A stretch of 34,608 bases of DNA from Collinsella sp. (GCA_019414645.1 DXLP01000023.1:1-34608), one strand, 5' to 3'. Shown: positions 16,131-25,463, numbered from the stretch's first letter. Numbers and translations are program-made. Notes: a model not told the origin generated them from the sequence alone.

Positions 16131-17044
16131 AGCGGACAGACGAGGGTTTTTGCCATATCGCACAGGCGCTTTGACAGGGCGGGGTCATCCAAGATGCGGA
16201 TGGCTCCGCCCGCTGCGATTACCTGGCTCAGTAGCCAACGCTCGGAGCCGTAATGCACAGTTACCGTTGCCATGTCTGCCCCGCCGCGCTCGATTAGGGT
16301 GATGCCGGCCCAGTCCAGATGCTCCGCCATATCGAATGGCATCAAGAGCTTTGCGCTGCGCTGCGTCCGGGCAAGGGAATCGTGGAGGGATGCGACGTCC
16401 GGTGTGTGAGGCACGACGGAGTCTTCCGTCAAGGCGAGTCCCTCGATTTTATCCATGCGATAGGTGCGCTGCTCATCGACTGTGATGTCCCAGGCAATCA
16501 GGTATGTTTGGTCGCCGTTTGCCGTAATGCGCAAGGGGTCGACCAGACGCTCGCGTGGCCGTGCATCGTCCATCGAGCGATATGAGATGCGGCAGCGAAC
16601 GCCGTCCTGAATGGCACAGCTCAGCTGCTGCCAGTGCGACCCGTGGTTGACGGTGTCAAAGACGCGCTGGTTATAGCCGAGCTCTTCGGGTAGAAGGGCG
16701 TGTCGAATCCGAGCTGCCGTCTGCGGCTCGATCCCCAACGATTCAAGTTCGTGGTTGAGCACAGCGCCCTCGGCTGCACTCAAGCGCAACGGTAGCACAC
16801 GCCCGGCGTCACCAGTGAGGACCACACGCTCGCCGTGGCATTCGCAGATGATGCGCGCACCAGATTCTCGGTCCGCGAGCGTCGAGACGATCTCGAGAAT
16901 CTCGTCGAGCGATACTCCCGTGATGTCAAAGCGGCCGCAAATCTCGGTTCGTGTCATGCCGCTCTCGCCGGCGGCGTAGAGGGCCTCCATGATGTCGATG
17001 GCGCGCGAGAGTCTCTGCTCGCTGGTGAGTTTACGCACGGGCAT
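16127..17044 (-). CDS. WYL-domain transcriptional regulator, PafC-like (second of pair)
   Basis: The 305-residue protein has an N-terminal winged-helix-like part (RLSRAIDIMEALYAAGESGMTR, about 8-75). A WYL domain follows around residues 140-225 (CRISYRSMDDARPRERLVDPLRITANGDQTYLIAWD) with a C-terminal WCX-like extension. Actinobacterial PafB and PafC are adjacent WYL proteins that form a DNA-damage-responsive activator; the tandem, overlapping arrangement here fits that pair. ATG 17044 is chosen; the frame also allows TTG 17065. Either start lies inside the 3' end of the upstream WYL gene. It converges on the DinG-type helicase gene. Confidence 0.82.
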   Translation of the reverse strand: MPVRKLTSEQRLSRAIDIMEALYAAGESGMTRTEICGRFDITGVSLDEILEIVSTLADRESGARIICECHGERVVLTGDAGRVLPLRLSAAEGAVLNHELESLGIEPQTAARIRHALLPEELGYNQRVFDTVNHGSHWQQLSCAIQDGVRCRISYRSMDDARPRERLVDPLRITANGDQTYLIAWDITVDEQRTYRMDKIEGLALTEDSVVPHTPDVASLHDSLARTQRSAKLLMPFDMAEHLDWAGITLIERGGADMATVTVHYGSERWLLSQVIAAGGAIRILDDPALSKRLCDMAKTLVCPL

Positions 17045-18053
17045 ACTCGTGCACCGTCCTTTCAATGAGGTGGTTCCACGCCTGCTTGAGCGATTTGGGG
17101 GCCATGGGCCTCATGCCGTCCATGGCGTGGGCCATGCAAAATGAGGCGGCGGCTTCAAGGTCGCGCACGTCAACGGTCCAGATCCATCCCGCATCGGTGT
17201 GTGTGAGCTCACCTCGCCCGCGCGTGAGGCCGTTGATCATATCGATCTGCGTCTGAGGGGCGAACGAGAACGTGGCTGCAACGGGCGGTCGGTCGGCGAA
17301 ATCGAATTCAAAGAACAGATAGTCGTTGAGATTGAAGTCCGCAGGGATGGCGTAGGCCTTCGAAGGACGCCATGCGCGAACGATACGGTCGCAGCGGAAT
17401 GTCCTGATGTCGTCGGTGACATTGTCGAGGCCGCAGAAGTACGCCACGCCCTCGCGTTCGAACATGCCGTAGACACAGACGGTACGTTCTTTCTGCTCGC
17501 CGCGTCCGTTCTGATATAAAAATCGCAGCGCGCATCGCTCGGCAAAGGCGCTCCATACCGCATCGACGGTGGGAGAGCGGCGGATCGGTACTTCGTCCAC
17601 CGTCGTCCTGCCGGTGAGGTAGGCAATTTTGGAGCGAATATCGGCAAGCGGCGCGGCAAAGGTGGAAGAGCCGGCCGCTAGCGTCTGGTCGATGGCGTTG
17701 AGTAGGATATCGGCGTCGTCTGCGGTGATGAGGCCGCCTGCAGCAAACGTGTGCTCGCGGTCGATTGTCCACGAGCTTTCCTCGGTCTCCTGCGCACCGG
17801 CGGGGCGAACCTCCTTGATTAAGATGCCACGCTCGAGCAGTTTGTCACGATCGCGCCGAAACTTGCGCTTATCCGAGTCGATATTGCCCGAGCCATATCC
17901 CAGGTCAGAATCCAAGACGATCTGCTCGGTCGTCAGCGGTTCGGGGGAGCTGTTGAGCACAAAGAAAAGATTGAGGATGCGCTGAGCCGTTTTATCGAAA
18001 CCGGGCTCCGAATTCCCCTTTTTAATTGTCGCGGTCGCGTCGCTTGCCGTCAT
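17031..18053 (-). CDS. WYL-domain transcriptional regulator, PafB-like (first of pair)
   Basis: The 340-residue protein has an N-terminal HTH region (TAQRILNLFFVLNSSPEPLTTEQIV, then a predicted wing with DKRKFRRDRDKLLERGI, about 20-85). A WYL-like domain spans roughly residues 170-260 (AFAERCALRFLYQN ... GVAYFCGLDNVTDDIRTFRCDRI), with a C-terminal extension after it. It overlaps the second WYL gene by about 14 bp, or 35 bp with the longer start. The divergent intergenic region with the M28-like gene is about 200 bp. PafBC-like function is inference from architecture and pairing; the founding family also sits near proteasome genes, which are not seen here. Confidence 0.82.
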   Translation of the reverse strand: MTASDATATIKKGNSEPGFDKTAQRILNLFFVLNSSPEPLTTEQIVLDSDLGYGSGNIDSDKRKFRRDRDKLLERGILIKEVRPAGAQETEESSWTIDREHTFAAGGLITADDADILLNAIDQTLAAGSSTFAAPLADIRSKIAYLTGRTTVDEVPIRRSPTVDAVWSAFAERCALRFLYQNGRGEQKERTVCVYGMFEREGVAYFCGLDNVTDDIRTFRCDRIVRAWRPSKAYAIPADFNLNDYLFFEFDFADRPPVAATFSFAPQTQIDMINGLTRGRGELTHTDAGWIWTVDVRDLEAAASFCMAHAMDGMRPMAPKSLKQAWNHLIERTVHEYARA

Positions 18054-18251
18054 AGAGTCCTCGCGTGAGAAGGTGGTTTGCTGCCATGATTTTAGTCCGA
18101 TATGGAGATTAGGCTATATCCTTGTCCGCTCGAGGCGTTAAGATGGCCCGAATTCGGTCGTTTGCGCTCGCTCGGGGTATACTTTCGACTATATACGGTT
18201 CTAATGTGCATGCATTGGGCCTATTTGTCGGATTATGGATGTGGAGCGCAC

Positions 18252-21200
18252 ATGGCGAACACCCAGAACTATATTAACCACCTGCTGCAGAACACCGGCA
18301 TTACGCCGGCATGCAGCGAAGAAGAGCGCTTGGCTGCCGAGGATATCGCTCAGATCTTCCGCAACCACGGCTTTGACCCCGAGGTTCAGGAGTTCAATGC
18401 CCCGGCGCCCAGTAGATTGGCATTTGCCGTTACCGGTATTCTTGCGTTTGCCGGCGCCCTGCTGATGGGCATCGGCGGCGGTATCGGCTTGGTCGGCACC
18501 TTGCTGGCCATTGTCGGCGCCGTTCTTTACGTGCTCGAGCGCACGGGCCACCCCGTGGTTTCGCGCCTGGGCAAGACGGGCGTGAGCCAAAATGTCATCG
18601 CCTACCACAAGGCCTCGGGCCCGCTCGCGTCTCCGCGCAACCGCCCGGTGGTCGTTGTCGCACACTACGACTCTCCCCGTGCTGAGCTGCTCGCCCGCGA
18701 GCCCTATGCTTCGTATCGTGCGCTCATCGCCAAGCTGTTGCCCGTTGCCACGATTGCCCCTGCTGCCGTTGCCATCCTGCGTATCCTGCCGCTCCCCGGC
18801 GCGCTCAAGGTTCTGCTGTGGATTGTCGCGATCCTCGCTTCCCTCGTTGCACTTGCCAACGCGGCAAACATCATCTCTAACCGCCACGTTCTTCCCTATA
18901 CGTCCGGCGCGGTGTGCAACAAGTCTTCTGTCGCCGCTATGCTCGGCGTTATGGACAACGTTGCTCCCTTCCAGGGCGAGAACGAGTTTCCCGACGATGT
19001 TCCGTTCGATACCTATTTTGGGGAGCAGAAACGTCGTGCCGAGGAAATGGCGCGCGCGGCGGCGGAGTATGCCGCGGCCCAGCAGCAAAACGACTACGGC
19101 AACACCATCGAGTACGAAGAGCCTACCTACGCCGAGGACGAGTTCGGTCAGCCGATTGCTCCCGACGCTCAAACCGAGCCCGAACAGGGCGAGGCTTTTG
19201 ACGAGCAGATTGAGGGCTTTGAGGGTGCGTCTGCCGACGAGACGCTGATTGGCGCCATCGTGCCCGAGGATCAGAATCAGGCTGTCCAGGCCGAAGAGTT
19301 CAATGACGAGGTTCCCGCTGCTGAGCCGGCGGAGGAGCCTGCCGCGGCCGAGCCCGAGCCCAAGCTCTATCGCAACGCCGCCGGCAACATTCGCTTTGGT
19401 TCGGATGCCATCCGTGCACTCGGAATGCTTCCCGAGTCCTGCACGCTCGATTACGAGGAGGGCGAGGAGCCGACGTTTGAGCCCGAGCCTGCGCCCGTTG
19501 TCACTGCGGATGATGAGTCTGCCGCGGTTACCGCTGCCGTTGCCGAGCCCGAGGCGGTGTCCGCGATCGATCCCGCGGCAGGACTGGACATTTTGGCTCC
19601 CGCCGCGCCGGCGCAAGACGTTGCGGACGAGTCTGACGACGATTACGTTGAACAGCCGAGGCGCGTGTCTTACGAGAGCGATACTGATTTCTCTGCCGAG
19701 ATTCCCGCGGCAACGCCCCATGCCGATATTGCATCCGCGTTCTCTTCGATTGGCGCCAGCGCTTCCAGCTTCTTTAAGGGTGCGCTTGCAAAGGGCAGGA
19801 AATTTGTCGACGATTTCGAGGAGAAGCGCGCTGCCGCACGCGAGGCTGCCGAGCAGGAGGCTATCGCTCAGCAGCAGGCAGCCGAGGCGGCACGTGAGCG
19901 CGCGGCGCAAGAGTTCGAGCAGAACGAGGCTATGCAGTCCGGGCCCGTCGACGCTGCCGAAGCTACGACGTCCTTTGAGTCCCAGCAACCGACGTCAGCG
20001 GATGTTGTTGAGGCAACAACGTCTTTCGAGGCTCAGCAGCACGTCGATAGCACCATGTCGTTTGATGCCGCGCAGTTCGATTCCACGATAACGTTTGAAA
20101 AGCAAGGCACCGCAATTGCCGAGCCCCTTCCTGTTTCCGATGAGCAGGGCGACGCGGCAGACGATGACGAGCCCATTGATGCTGCCGAAATCCAAGATGC
20201 CGCCGAGGACGAGTCCGTCGAGGCCAACTCTGACGAAGAGCAATACGCGGCAGCCGATCAAGGTGATTCGACCGAGGTCGAGCAGGAGGAAGTGCCTGCG
20301 GTTTCCGAGACTCCCGAGACGGATGAGTCGAGGCCTTACTCCACGCAGATTTTCACCATGCCGACCCCGAGTGGTTCCGGTGCCACGGTTGCCAATGTCG
20401 CTCCCACCCAGGACGAAACGGTCGATTCCCTTATGGCCCAGATTTCCTCCCAGGCATCGCCGCGTCCGCAGATGAATGTTCCCGATCCGGCGTCGGCACC
20501 GTCGCCTGCACCTTCCTCGTCTCCGCTGGCTTCGGTCCCCGATCCGTCGCTGCCGTCTATGAAGCAGGCAAACGTTGCGTCTCGCACGTCGCTGTTCGAC
20601 CTTCCCGATCCCTCTGCCCAGGTCAACGACCCCTTTGCTACTGCCCAGGGTACCGAACCCACATCGGCACCCGTTGCGCCTTCTATGCCCGTTGCGTCGG
20701 GCGCGCAGCCGATCGAGACCATTTCGGCTCCCGCCCCGGCGGCACCCAAGTCTCGCAAACGCGGCCTGGGTGGCCTGTTCGGTCGTAAAAGGAAAAACGA
20801 GCAGGACAGCATGAGTGATTGGCTGGGCGTCGAAGACGATTACGATGCCAAGAAGTCCGGTCGCGGTATCGGTTCGTGGGATAACTTCGAGGACGATAAC
20901 GATGGCTGGAAGGGCGGCGCTACGTCTTCCGATGGCGCTTCTTCCGAAGATATGCTCTCGGCTGTCGCCTCTATGGGCGATGATGAGCTGCTCGGTCACG
21001 ATATCTGGTTTGTGGCAACGGGCGCCTCGGATTGTGATGGCGCCGGCATGAAGGCCTTCTTGGCTTCGCATCGCGATAAACTCCGCGGCGTATTCTTCAT
21101 CAATCTTGAATCCGTCGGCGCCGGTAGGCTTTCGGTGGTGACGGTCGAGGGCGAACAGCAGCTGCTCAAGGGCGATCGCCGCATCATGAACCTGGTCAGC

Positions 21201-21428
21201 AAGGTGTGCAAGTCGTTCCATGTCGATTGTGGCGCGCTCGAGATGCCCTATGCCAAGACCGATGCCTATGCCGCGCTCGAGGCGAGCCGCCGAGCCCTCA
21301 CCATCGCCGGCGTGGACGGCACGCGTCTGGCTTGCGCTCGTACCGAGGACGACCTGCCCCACAATGTCAACCCGACGAACATTGCCACGGTATCCGAGGT
21401 CGTGACCGAGGTTATCCGCCGTTCGTAG
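18252..21428 (+). CDS. Membrane protein with split, probably degenerate M28-peptidase fold and long acidic insertion
   Basis: The 1058-residue product starts at ATG 18252 (GGAG upstream); the open frame reaches 18102 without support. Residues about 1-50 and 125-250 resemble the first half of an M28 zinc-peptidase fold (VVVVAHYDSPRAE with H138/D140; SGAVCNKSSVAAMLG). Hydrophobic segments lie at about 52-98 and 160-205. Residues about 245-900 are a disordered-looking, Ala/Glu/Asp/Pro-rich insertion ending in a basic RKRGLGGLFGRKRK patch. Residues about 905-1058 resemble the second half (DIWFVATGASDCDGAG, GVFFINLESVGAG, LPHNVNPTN). The bridging Asp appears as C222 and the catalytic Glu-Glu as S926-D927, so peptidase activity is doubtful. 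Function unknown. Confidence 0.75.
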   Translation: MANTQNYINHLLQNTGITPACSEEERLAAEDIAQIFRNHGFDPEVQEFNAPAPSRLAFAVTGILAFAGALLMGIGGGIGLVGTLLAIVGAVLYVLERTGHPVVSRLGKTGVSQNVIAYHKASGPLASPRNRPVVVVAHYDSPRAELLAREPYASYRALIAKLLPVATIAPAAVAILRILPLPGALKVLLWIVAILASLVALANAANIISNRHVLPYTSGAVCNKSSVAAMLGVMDNVAPFQGENEFPDDVPFDTYFGEQKRRAEEMARAAAEYAAAQQQNDYGNTIEYEEPTYAEDEFGQPIAPDAQTEPEQGEAFDEQIEGFEGASADETLIGAIVPEDQNQAVQAEEFNDEVPAAEPAEEPAAAEPEPKLYRNAAGNIRFGSDAIRALGMLPESCTLDYEEGEEPTFEPEPAPVVTADDESAAVTAAVAEPEAVSAIDPAAGLDILAPAAPAQDVADESDDDYVEQPRRVSYESDTDFSAEIPAATPHADIASAFSSIGASASSFFKGALAKGRKFVDDFEEKRAAAREAAEQEAIAQQQAAEAARERAAQEFEQNEAMQSGPVDAAEATTSFESQQPTSADVVEATTSFEAQQHVDSTMSFDAAQFDSTITFEKQGTAIAEPLPVSDEQGDAADDDEPIDAAEIQDAAEDESVEANSDEEQYAAADQGDSTEVEQEEVPAVSETPETDESRPYSTQIFTMPTPSGSGATVANVAPTQDETVDSLMAQISSQASPRPQMNVPDPASAPSPAPSSSPLASVPDPSLPSMKQANVASRTSLFDLPDPSAQVNDPFATAQGTEPTSAPVAPSMPVASGAQPIETISAPAPAAPKSRKRGLGGLFGRKRKNEQDSMSDWLGVEDDYDAKKSGRGIGSWDNFEDDNDGWKGGATSSDGASSEDMLSAVASMGDDELLGHDIWFVATGASDCDGAGMKAFLASHRDKLRGVFFINLESVGAGRLSVVTVEGEQQLLKGDRRIMNLVSKVCKSFHVDCGALEMPYAKTDAYAALEASRRALTIAGVDGTRLACARTEDDLPHNVNPTNIATVSEVVTEVIRRS

Positions 21429-21449
21429 ACGGAGCTCTAAGGAGTCAAC

Positions 21450-21668
21450 GTGTTTTCGTATATTAAGCGCCATTGGCCTGTCTACGTGATTTTGACCTTG
21501 ATTGCCATTGCGTTAGGATTTGGGGCTGCCTACATCGTGGGTGCAAAGGGCTCGACCCCCGCCTCCGCAATCAGCGAAGAGGTGGAGCAAGAACAGAGTA
21601 CGGGTGCCGATGGGATTCCTGAGTCCGAGCAGGCAATCGTTGATGGTGGATCTTCGTCTGCAGAGTAG
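21450..21668 (+). CDS. Small single-pass membrane protein
   Basis: Unrecognised 72-residue protein: a short basic start (MFSYIKRHWP), one membrane segment (VYVILTLIAIALGFGAAYIVG, about 11-31) and an acidic Ser/Glu-rich tail. The GTG start at 21450 has AAGGAG five bases before it. It follows the M28-like gene by 21 bp and is closed by a terminator, so the two form an operon and may act together at the membrane (inference). Confidence 0.75.
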   Translation: MFSYIKRHWPVYVILTLIAIALGFGAAYIVGAKGSTPASAISEEVEQEQSTGADGIPESEQAIVDGGSSSAE

Positions 21669-21690
21669 ATACGGCGATTTACATGATTGA

Positions 21691-21728
21691 AAGCGGGCGA
21701 GCCAGGGGACTGGCTCGCCCGCTTTTTC
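21691..21728 (+). terminator. Terminator, probably bidirectional
   Basis: A 15-bp stem (AAGCGGGCGAGCCAG at 21691-21705 and its complement at 21710-21724) with a GGGA loop is followed by TTT and C. It ends the M28-like operon and lies just beyond the stop of the convergent adhesin gene. Confidence 0.9.
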
Positions 21729-21734
21729 ATCGCG

Positions 21735-24700
21735 CTAGCGCTTCTTTGGGGTCGACCTAAGGCGAGCGAACCATAGGGCTGCGGCACCCGAGGTCAGGAG
21801 CGCGGTGATGCAAGCGGCGATGGGAACTGATCCTGTTGCCGGTAGGTCCTGCAGTAGGGTACAGCGTTGAATGACACGGTCCTCGTCATGTGACTCAAGT
21901 TTATCGCCGCCGCCGTTGCGGCAAAGATCGACGCGTGCGCTGTTGGTGAGTGCGGTTTGGGGCGTATAAGCCGACGTCGCCTGCATGTGCACGATTGCGC
22001 CCCGAGCGTCTGTGCCAAGGATTGCTTTGGCATCGTCAAGGTCGTCGTGCTCATCTTTGAGATCATCGCGGGTCCAAGAATCCGCATCGCTTCGAGTCGT
22101 AAAGCCGGCGGCTACCGCACCGTATTCAATTCGAATGCCCGTTACGACGGTATTGGGTGTAAGGTCGAGCTCTTCCGTCTCGAGTGTGGTGGATTCCGTG
22201 GTCGAGACATCCGCCTTCCAGAGGCGCCAGCCGTCGTAATCGACGAGGCGACAGTCCTCACCAAGGCTCTCTTTTACTTCGTCGGACTCAAGCCAAGGAT
22301 TTTCGTGTCCATCGTCAAGTGTCGCGTTCGCCGGTTCATCGACGTCTGTCGAGTCCAACGGCGTCGTGCGATACCACACGTTGCACAGACCGTTGAGGTC
22401 GCCGATGGCGACGGGGGTTTCGATTGAGACGAATCTCGCCGTATCGTCCTCGGCACACTCAAGATCATCGGTAATTGTGAACTCATCAACCCAGGTAGTT
22501 GAATCGTTTCGAGCGTCGATGGTATAGGAGAAAAGCCCATCCGTATTGGTTTGCATCGCGGCACGGTTTTTACCATCGCCGTTAGCCAACAGGCCCTTTT
22601 CGATAGGTTGGACAAGTTCCTGACGCTTGTCGACCTGCCCCTTGATCTCGATGGGCGCATCCTTCATCGCGACGGATTGGACTTCTCCCGTATCCTTTAT
22701 TTCAAACGTTATCTCCTCGGCAAGGTCATAGGTCCGCGGAGACATCATTTCGCGCAACGAGTAGGTGCCGGGTGCAAGATGTTCGACGCGGTGTGGCTTG
22801 TCGGATGAGGTCCAGGAGTCTATTTCGGTTTTATCGGGACCATATAAGGCGAGCTGTGCGCCTTCCACTTCCTGCTCACCGCTTGCATCGACCTTGGAGA
22901 TATCAACCTTGGTGTAATCGTCGGATACGTTAAGCCGTGCTTCTACAACGGGTGTTTTCTGGTCGGCATAAGTAAGGTCGACAATATGGGTTGTCTGATC
23001 GAGCAAGAAGCCTGCCGGCGCTTGAGTCTCGACAACCTCGTAGCGTGCGGTGCCAGATCCCAGTGGGAGGTTGCCCGCGCGTGCTTCTCCAGTTTCATCC
23101 GTCGTGACGGTCGCGACAGTCTCACCGTCGAGCGCGGCAATGCTACCGTCGGGGCGCACGATATCACCCGAGGCACGGATCTCAAAGACGGCGCCCGCGA
23201 GGCTGCTGCCGTCTATGGCATCGGTTTTAACGATCCTGATGTTTCCGGTCGCGGCGTGGTCATAATACGAGGCGATTGCAACGGGCGTTAGGTTCATGTC
23301 GGCGGGTATGTTTACCTCGATCTCTTCGCCGACAAGATAGGGCTCTTTGGCCGAGGTTTCGCGTACATAATAGGTGCCCGGCACGAGCGATTCGGGCAGT
23401 GTGACGGTCCCGGTCGCGTCAGTCGTAAAGGTGTCCATTACGTTATGTGCTGGATACCAGCAAGTTTGTGAGACAGGTTCGTGATTGCTGTCGAGGAGTT
23501 GGAAGGTGAATCCGGCTAGGGGAACAGAAGCGCCTGTTTGGGCATCGCGTTTTACAATCTGGAGATGCGTCGACAGAGCGTGGTTGTCCACGATATATTG
23601 AAGCTCGGCGCCGTCGGAAATCTGATTGGCCCCGACGGTCCATTCCCCTGCACGTTTAAAACCCTCGGGGACGGTTTCCGGAACCTCGCGAACCGTGTAG
23701 CCGGCACGGTCGTATGGGACGGCTCCGTGGACACCGGCGGGTCGCTTGCCTGCGCCGAACCATGCTTCGGGCTGATCTTTGGTGGAGGCAAAGCCATAGA
23801 TGTTTGTGATCAGTGTGCCAACAACCTGCTGAGAGCTGTTGCTGACAACCTCAAAGACAACACCACCCGCCGGCTGCTCCAGGCCGGATTGGTCGCTATT
23901 GCCGTAATCCTTGAATTTGGAAATCTCAAGGTTAAACGCAATGGGGATATCGGAAACGCGAGACTCGATCTCGACCACGCCTGAATCGCCGAGCTGGTCG
24001 GCTCCAACGGTATAGGTCCAGCTGTCGTTGGATGGCAGGTAGCCCTCGGGGGCTTTTGATTCGTAGATGGTAAAGGTTCCTAAGGGGACATCGGCGAGGG
24101 CGGCCCGACCGCTTTCGTCGGTCGTGAGGATTTGTGCCCATCCAGGGGTTGATTGCGACACACACGTGAACTCTGCTCCTGCGAGTGAAGATCCCACCTG
24201 GGGGCCGGCATTCGTCGCGGCATCGAGTTTTACGATACGCAGGTTGATGGTGCCGGGCTGTTCATCAATGGCGACCCGCCCGCCGTCATTCCCCGTGGTA
24301 AAGGCAATACGATCGTGGCGGGGGACATAGCCGGCCGGCGCCTTCGTTTCAACTAGGTAGTATGCCGTGTTGGGCAGAAGTGTTGCTTGCGCTCGACCGT
24401 TGCTGTCCATCTTGATGGTGCCGACACGCGCGCCGCTGGCGCTCTCAAAAATATCGAATGTTGCCCCGGTAAACTGATAGGTATTGTTTCCGCTGGTAAT
24501 AACGGTGTTAGCAGACTGCTTTTGGAAGGAAACAGAGACCGCCGGCAGTACATAGAGCATGTCTTGACGTTTGCTGCCGCCCGATACGGCCCCTAGATAG
24601 CGTCGCGCGCGGTGCGGAGCGGCTTTGATGCTTCCTGATTTTGCGCTGTCGTGGAGCCACCGCGCAGCCGCCACGACTTCATTGTCGGCGGTAAAGTGTC

Positions 24701-25166
24701 CGCTCTTGGTTTTACCCTGAGCGGTCGTGTAGGAGTAGGTGCCGTCGACATGGGTAGTGCCGTTGAGCATCCATACGGCAAGCTGGGTGGCGGCGCGGGC
24801 GCGATCGGGTGAAAGATGGTAACCGCCAAACGACGTGGCGGTAGGATATCCGTGACAAACGATTGCCGCGAACTCGTCGTCGAGCCACACCCAGCCTTGA
24901 TCAAAGTTGAGCCATGGGCCGCCCGGCTTGGTGGGGCCGGGGCGCTCCTGGTTCATGCAGTAGGCAATCGAGGCGTCTTGAGCTTCATACTTGCCGATGA
25001 AGAAGGGCCCACAATCATCGCTAATAGTGCGGAAGCCGAGCTGGTCGTAGCCATCGACGGCAAATGCGGCTCCCGGTGCCAGGCAGCCGAAAAGCAGGAA
25101 GAGGAGCAGGAGCAGCGGACCTGTTGCAATTGCGCTGTGGACAGAGTGCGTGGGTGCGTTGGACAT
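21735..25166 (-). CDS. LPXTG surface adhesin with thioester domain and SpaA/Cna-B-like repeats
   Basis: The 1143-residue protein has a signal peptide (hydrophobic core LLLLLFLLFGCLAPGAAFA, cleavage near 36). A thioester-type domain follows, with Cys70 in IAYCMN and Gln128 in the TQLAVW motif; such domains can bond covalently to host surfaces. Six SpaA/Cna-B-like domains lie at about 210-840. They show recurring NLRIVKLDA-type starts and E-containing YxVxETxAPxGY-type ends, which suggest Lys-Asn/Asp isopeptide cross-links. A further domain (about 850-1100) precedes LPATG at 1108-1112, a membrane segment and a basic tail, the sortase signal. No sortase gene is in the window. ATG 25166 has AAGGAG upstream. 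It is convergent with the M28-like operon. Confidence 0.92.
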   Translation of the reverse strand: MSNAPTHSVHSAIATGPLLLLLFLLFGCLAPGAAFAVDGYDQLGFRTISDDCGPFFIGKYEAQDASIAYCMNQERPGPTKPGGPWLNFDQGWVWLDDEFAAIVCHGYPTATSFGGYHLSPDRARAATQLAVWMLNGTTHVDGTYSYTTAQGKTKSGHFTADNEVVAAARWLHDSAKSGSIKAAPHRARRYLGAVSGGSKRQDMLYVLPAVSVSFQKQSANTVITSGNNTYQFTGATFDIFESASGARVGTIKMDSNGRAQATLLPNTAYYLVETKAPAGYVPRHDRIAFTTGNDGGRVAIDEQPGTINLRIVKLDAATNAGPQVGSSLAGAEFTCVSQSTPGWAQILTTDESGRAALADVPLGTFTIYESKAPEGYLPSNDSWTYTVGADQLGDSGVVEIESRVSDIPIAFNLEISKFKDYGNSDQSGLEQPAGGVVFEVVSNSSQQVVGTLITNIYGFASTKDQPEAWFGAGKRPAGVHGAVPYDRAGYTVREVPETVPEGFKRAGEWTVGANQISDGAELQYIVDNHALSTHLQIVKRDAQTGASVPLAGFTFQLLDSNHEPVSQTCWYPAHNVMDTFTTDATGTVTLPESLVPGTYYVRETSAKEPYLVGEEIEVNIPADMNLTPVAIASYYDHAATGNIRIVKTDAIDGSSLAGAVFEIRASGDIVRPDGSIAALDGETVATVTTDETGEARAGNLPLGSGTARYEVVETQAPAGFLLDQTTHIVDLTYADQKTPVVEARLNVSDDYTKVDISKVDASGEQEVEGAQLALYGPDKTEIDSWTSSDKPHRVEHLAPGTYSLREMMSPRTYDLAEEITFEIKDTGEVQSVAMKDAPIEIKGQVDKRQELVQPIEKGLLANGDGKNRAAMQTNTDGLFSYTIDARNDSTTWVDEFTITDDLECAEDDTARFVSIETPVAIGDLNGLCNVWYRTTPLDSTDVDEPANATLDDGHENPWLESDEVKESLGEDCRLVDYDGWRLWKADVSTTESTTLETEELDLTPNTVVTGIRIEYGAVAAGFTTRSDADSWTRDDLKDEHDDLDDAKAILGTDARGAIVHMQATSAYTPQTALTNSARVDLCRNGGGDKLESHDEDRVIQRCTLLQDLPATGSVPIAACITALLTSGAAALWFARLRSTPKKR

Positions 25167-25180
25167 GGCTGCTCCTTATC

Positions 25181-25199
25181 CCTCGTGCGCCGCACGGGG
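25181..25199 (-). promoter_or_regulatory. Hairpin in the adhesin 5' leader
   Basis: CGTGC (25184-25188) and GCACG (25192-25196) form a stem extended by C/G pairs, ending directly before the adhesin ribosome-binding site. It could affect translation; nothing more specific is supported. Confidence 0.35.
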
Positions 25200-25420
25200 A
25201 GGCTGCGACGCGTAGGATGAGGCTACCCCCGAGGTTCATGCGGGTAAGTACCGGAGCCTGACCAAAAGCTTGCCCAATTCCTGACAAATTGAGCTCAAAT
25301 ACAACAATCAAGCAAAAGTGCAGGTAGAAGATAGGGAGAACAGGAGGTTAAAGGTCCTCGTCTCCACAATTGACGCGATTTTCAAACGAATCTCCACAGC
25401 TAAAACAAGCATCGCCACCC
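25200..25420. other. Adhesin-tRNA-Gly spacer without a recognised gene
   Basis: The rest of the spacer between the adhesin gene and tRNA-Gly is about 220 bp and moderately AT-rich on its right side. It should hold the adhesin promoter on the minus strand, but I found no convincing -35/-10 pair. No ORF here looks real. Confidence 0.5.
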
Positions 25421-25450
25421 TTGTATCGAACAAGACAACCGCGTTATACT
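25421..25450 (+). promoter_or_regulatory. Probable tRNA-Gly promoter
   Basis: TTGTAT (25421-25426) and TATACT (25445-25450) are 18 bp apart and end 13 bp before the mature tRNA. Confidence 0.55.
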
Positions 25451-25463
25451 AGCCAACACACAA

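Noticed and set aside
18201..21473. Long minus-strand ORFs opposite the M28-like gene
   Set aside because: They are Arg/Leu/Gly-rich antisense shadows with no recognisable domain or start signal.
25200..25330. Riboswitch in the adhesin leader
   Set aside because: Some pairing (GGCT/AGCC with ACCC/GGGT) can be drawn, but no known riboswitch core was matched.
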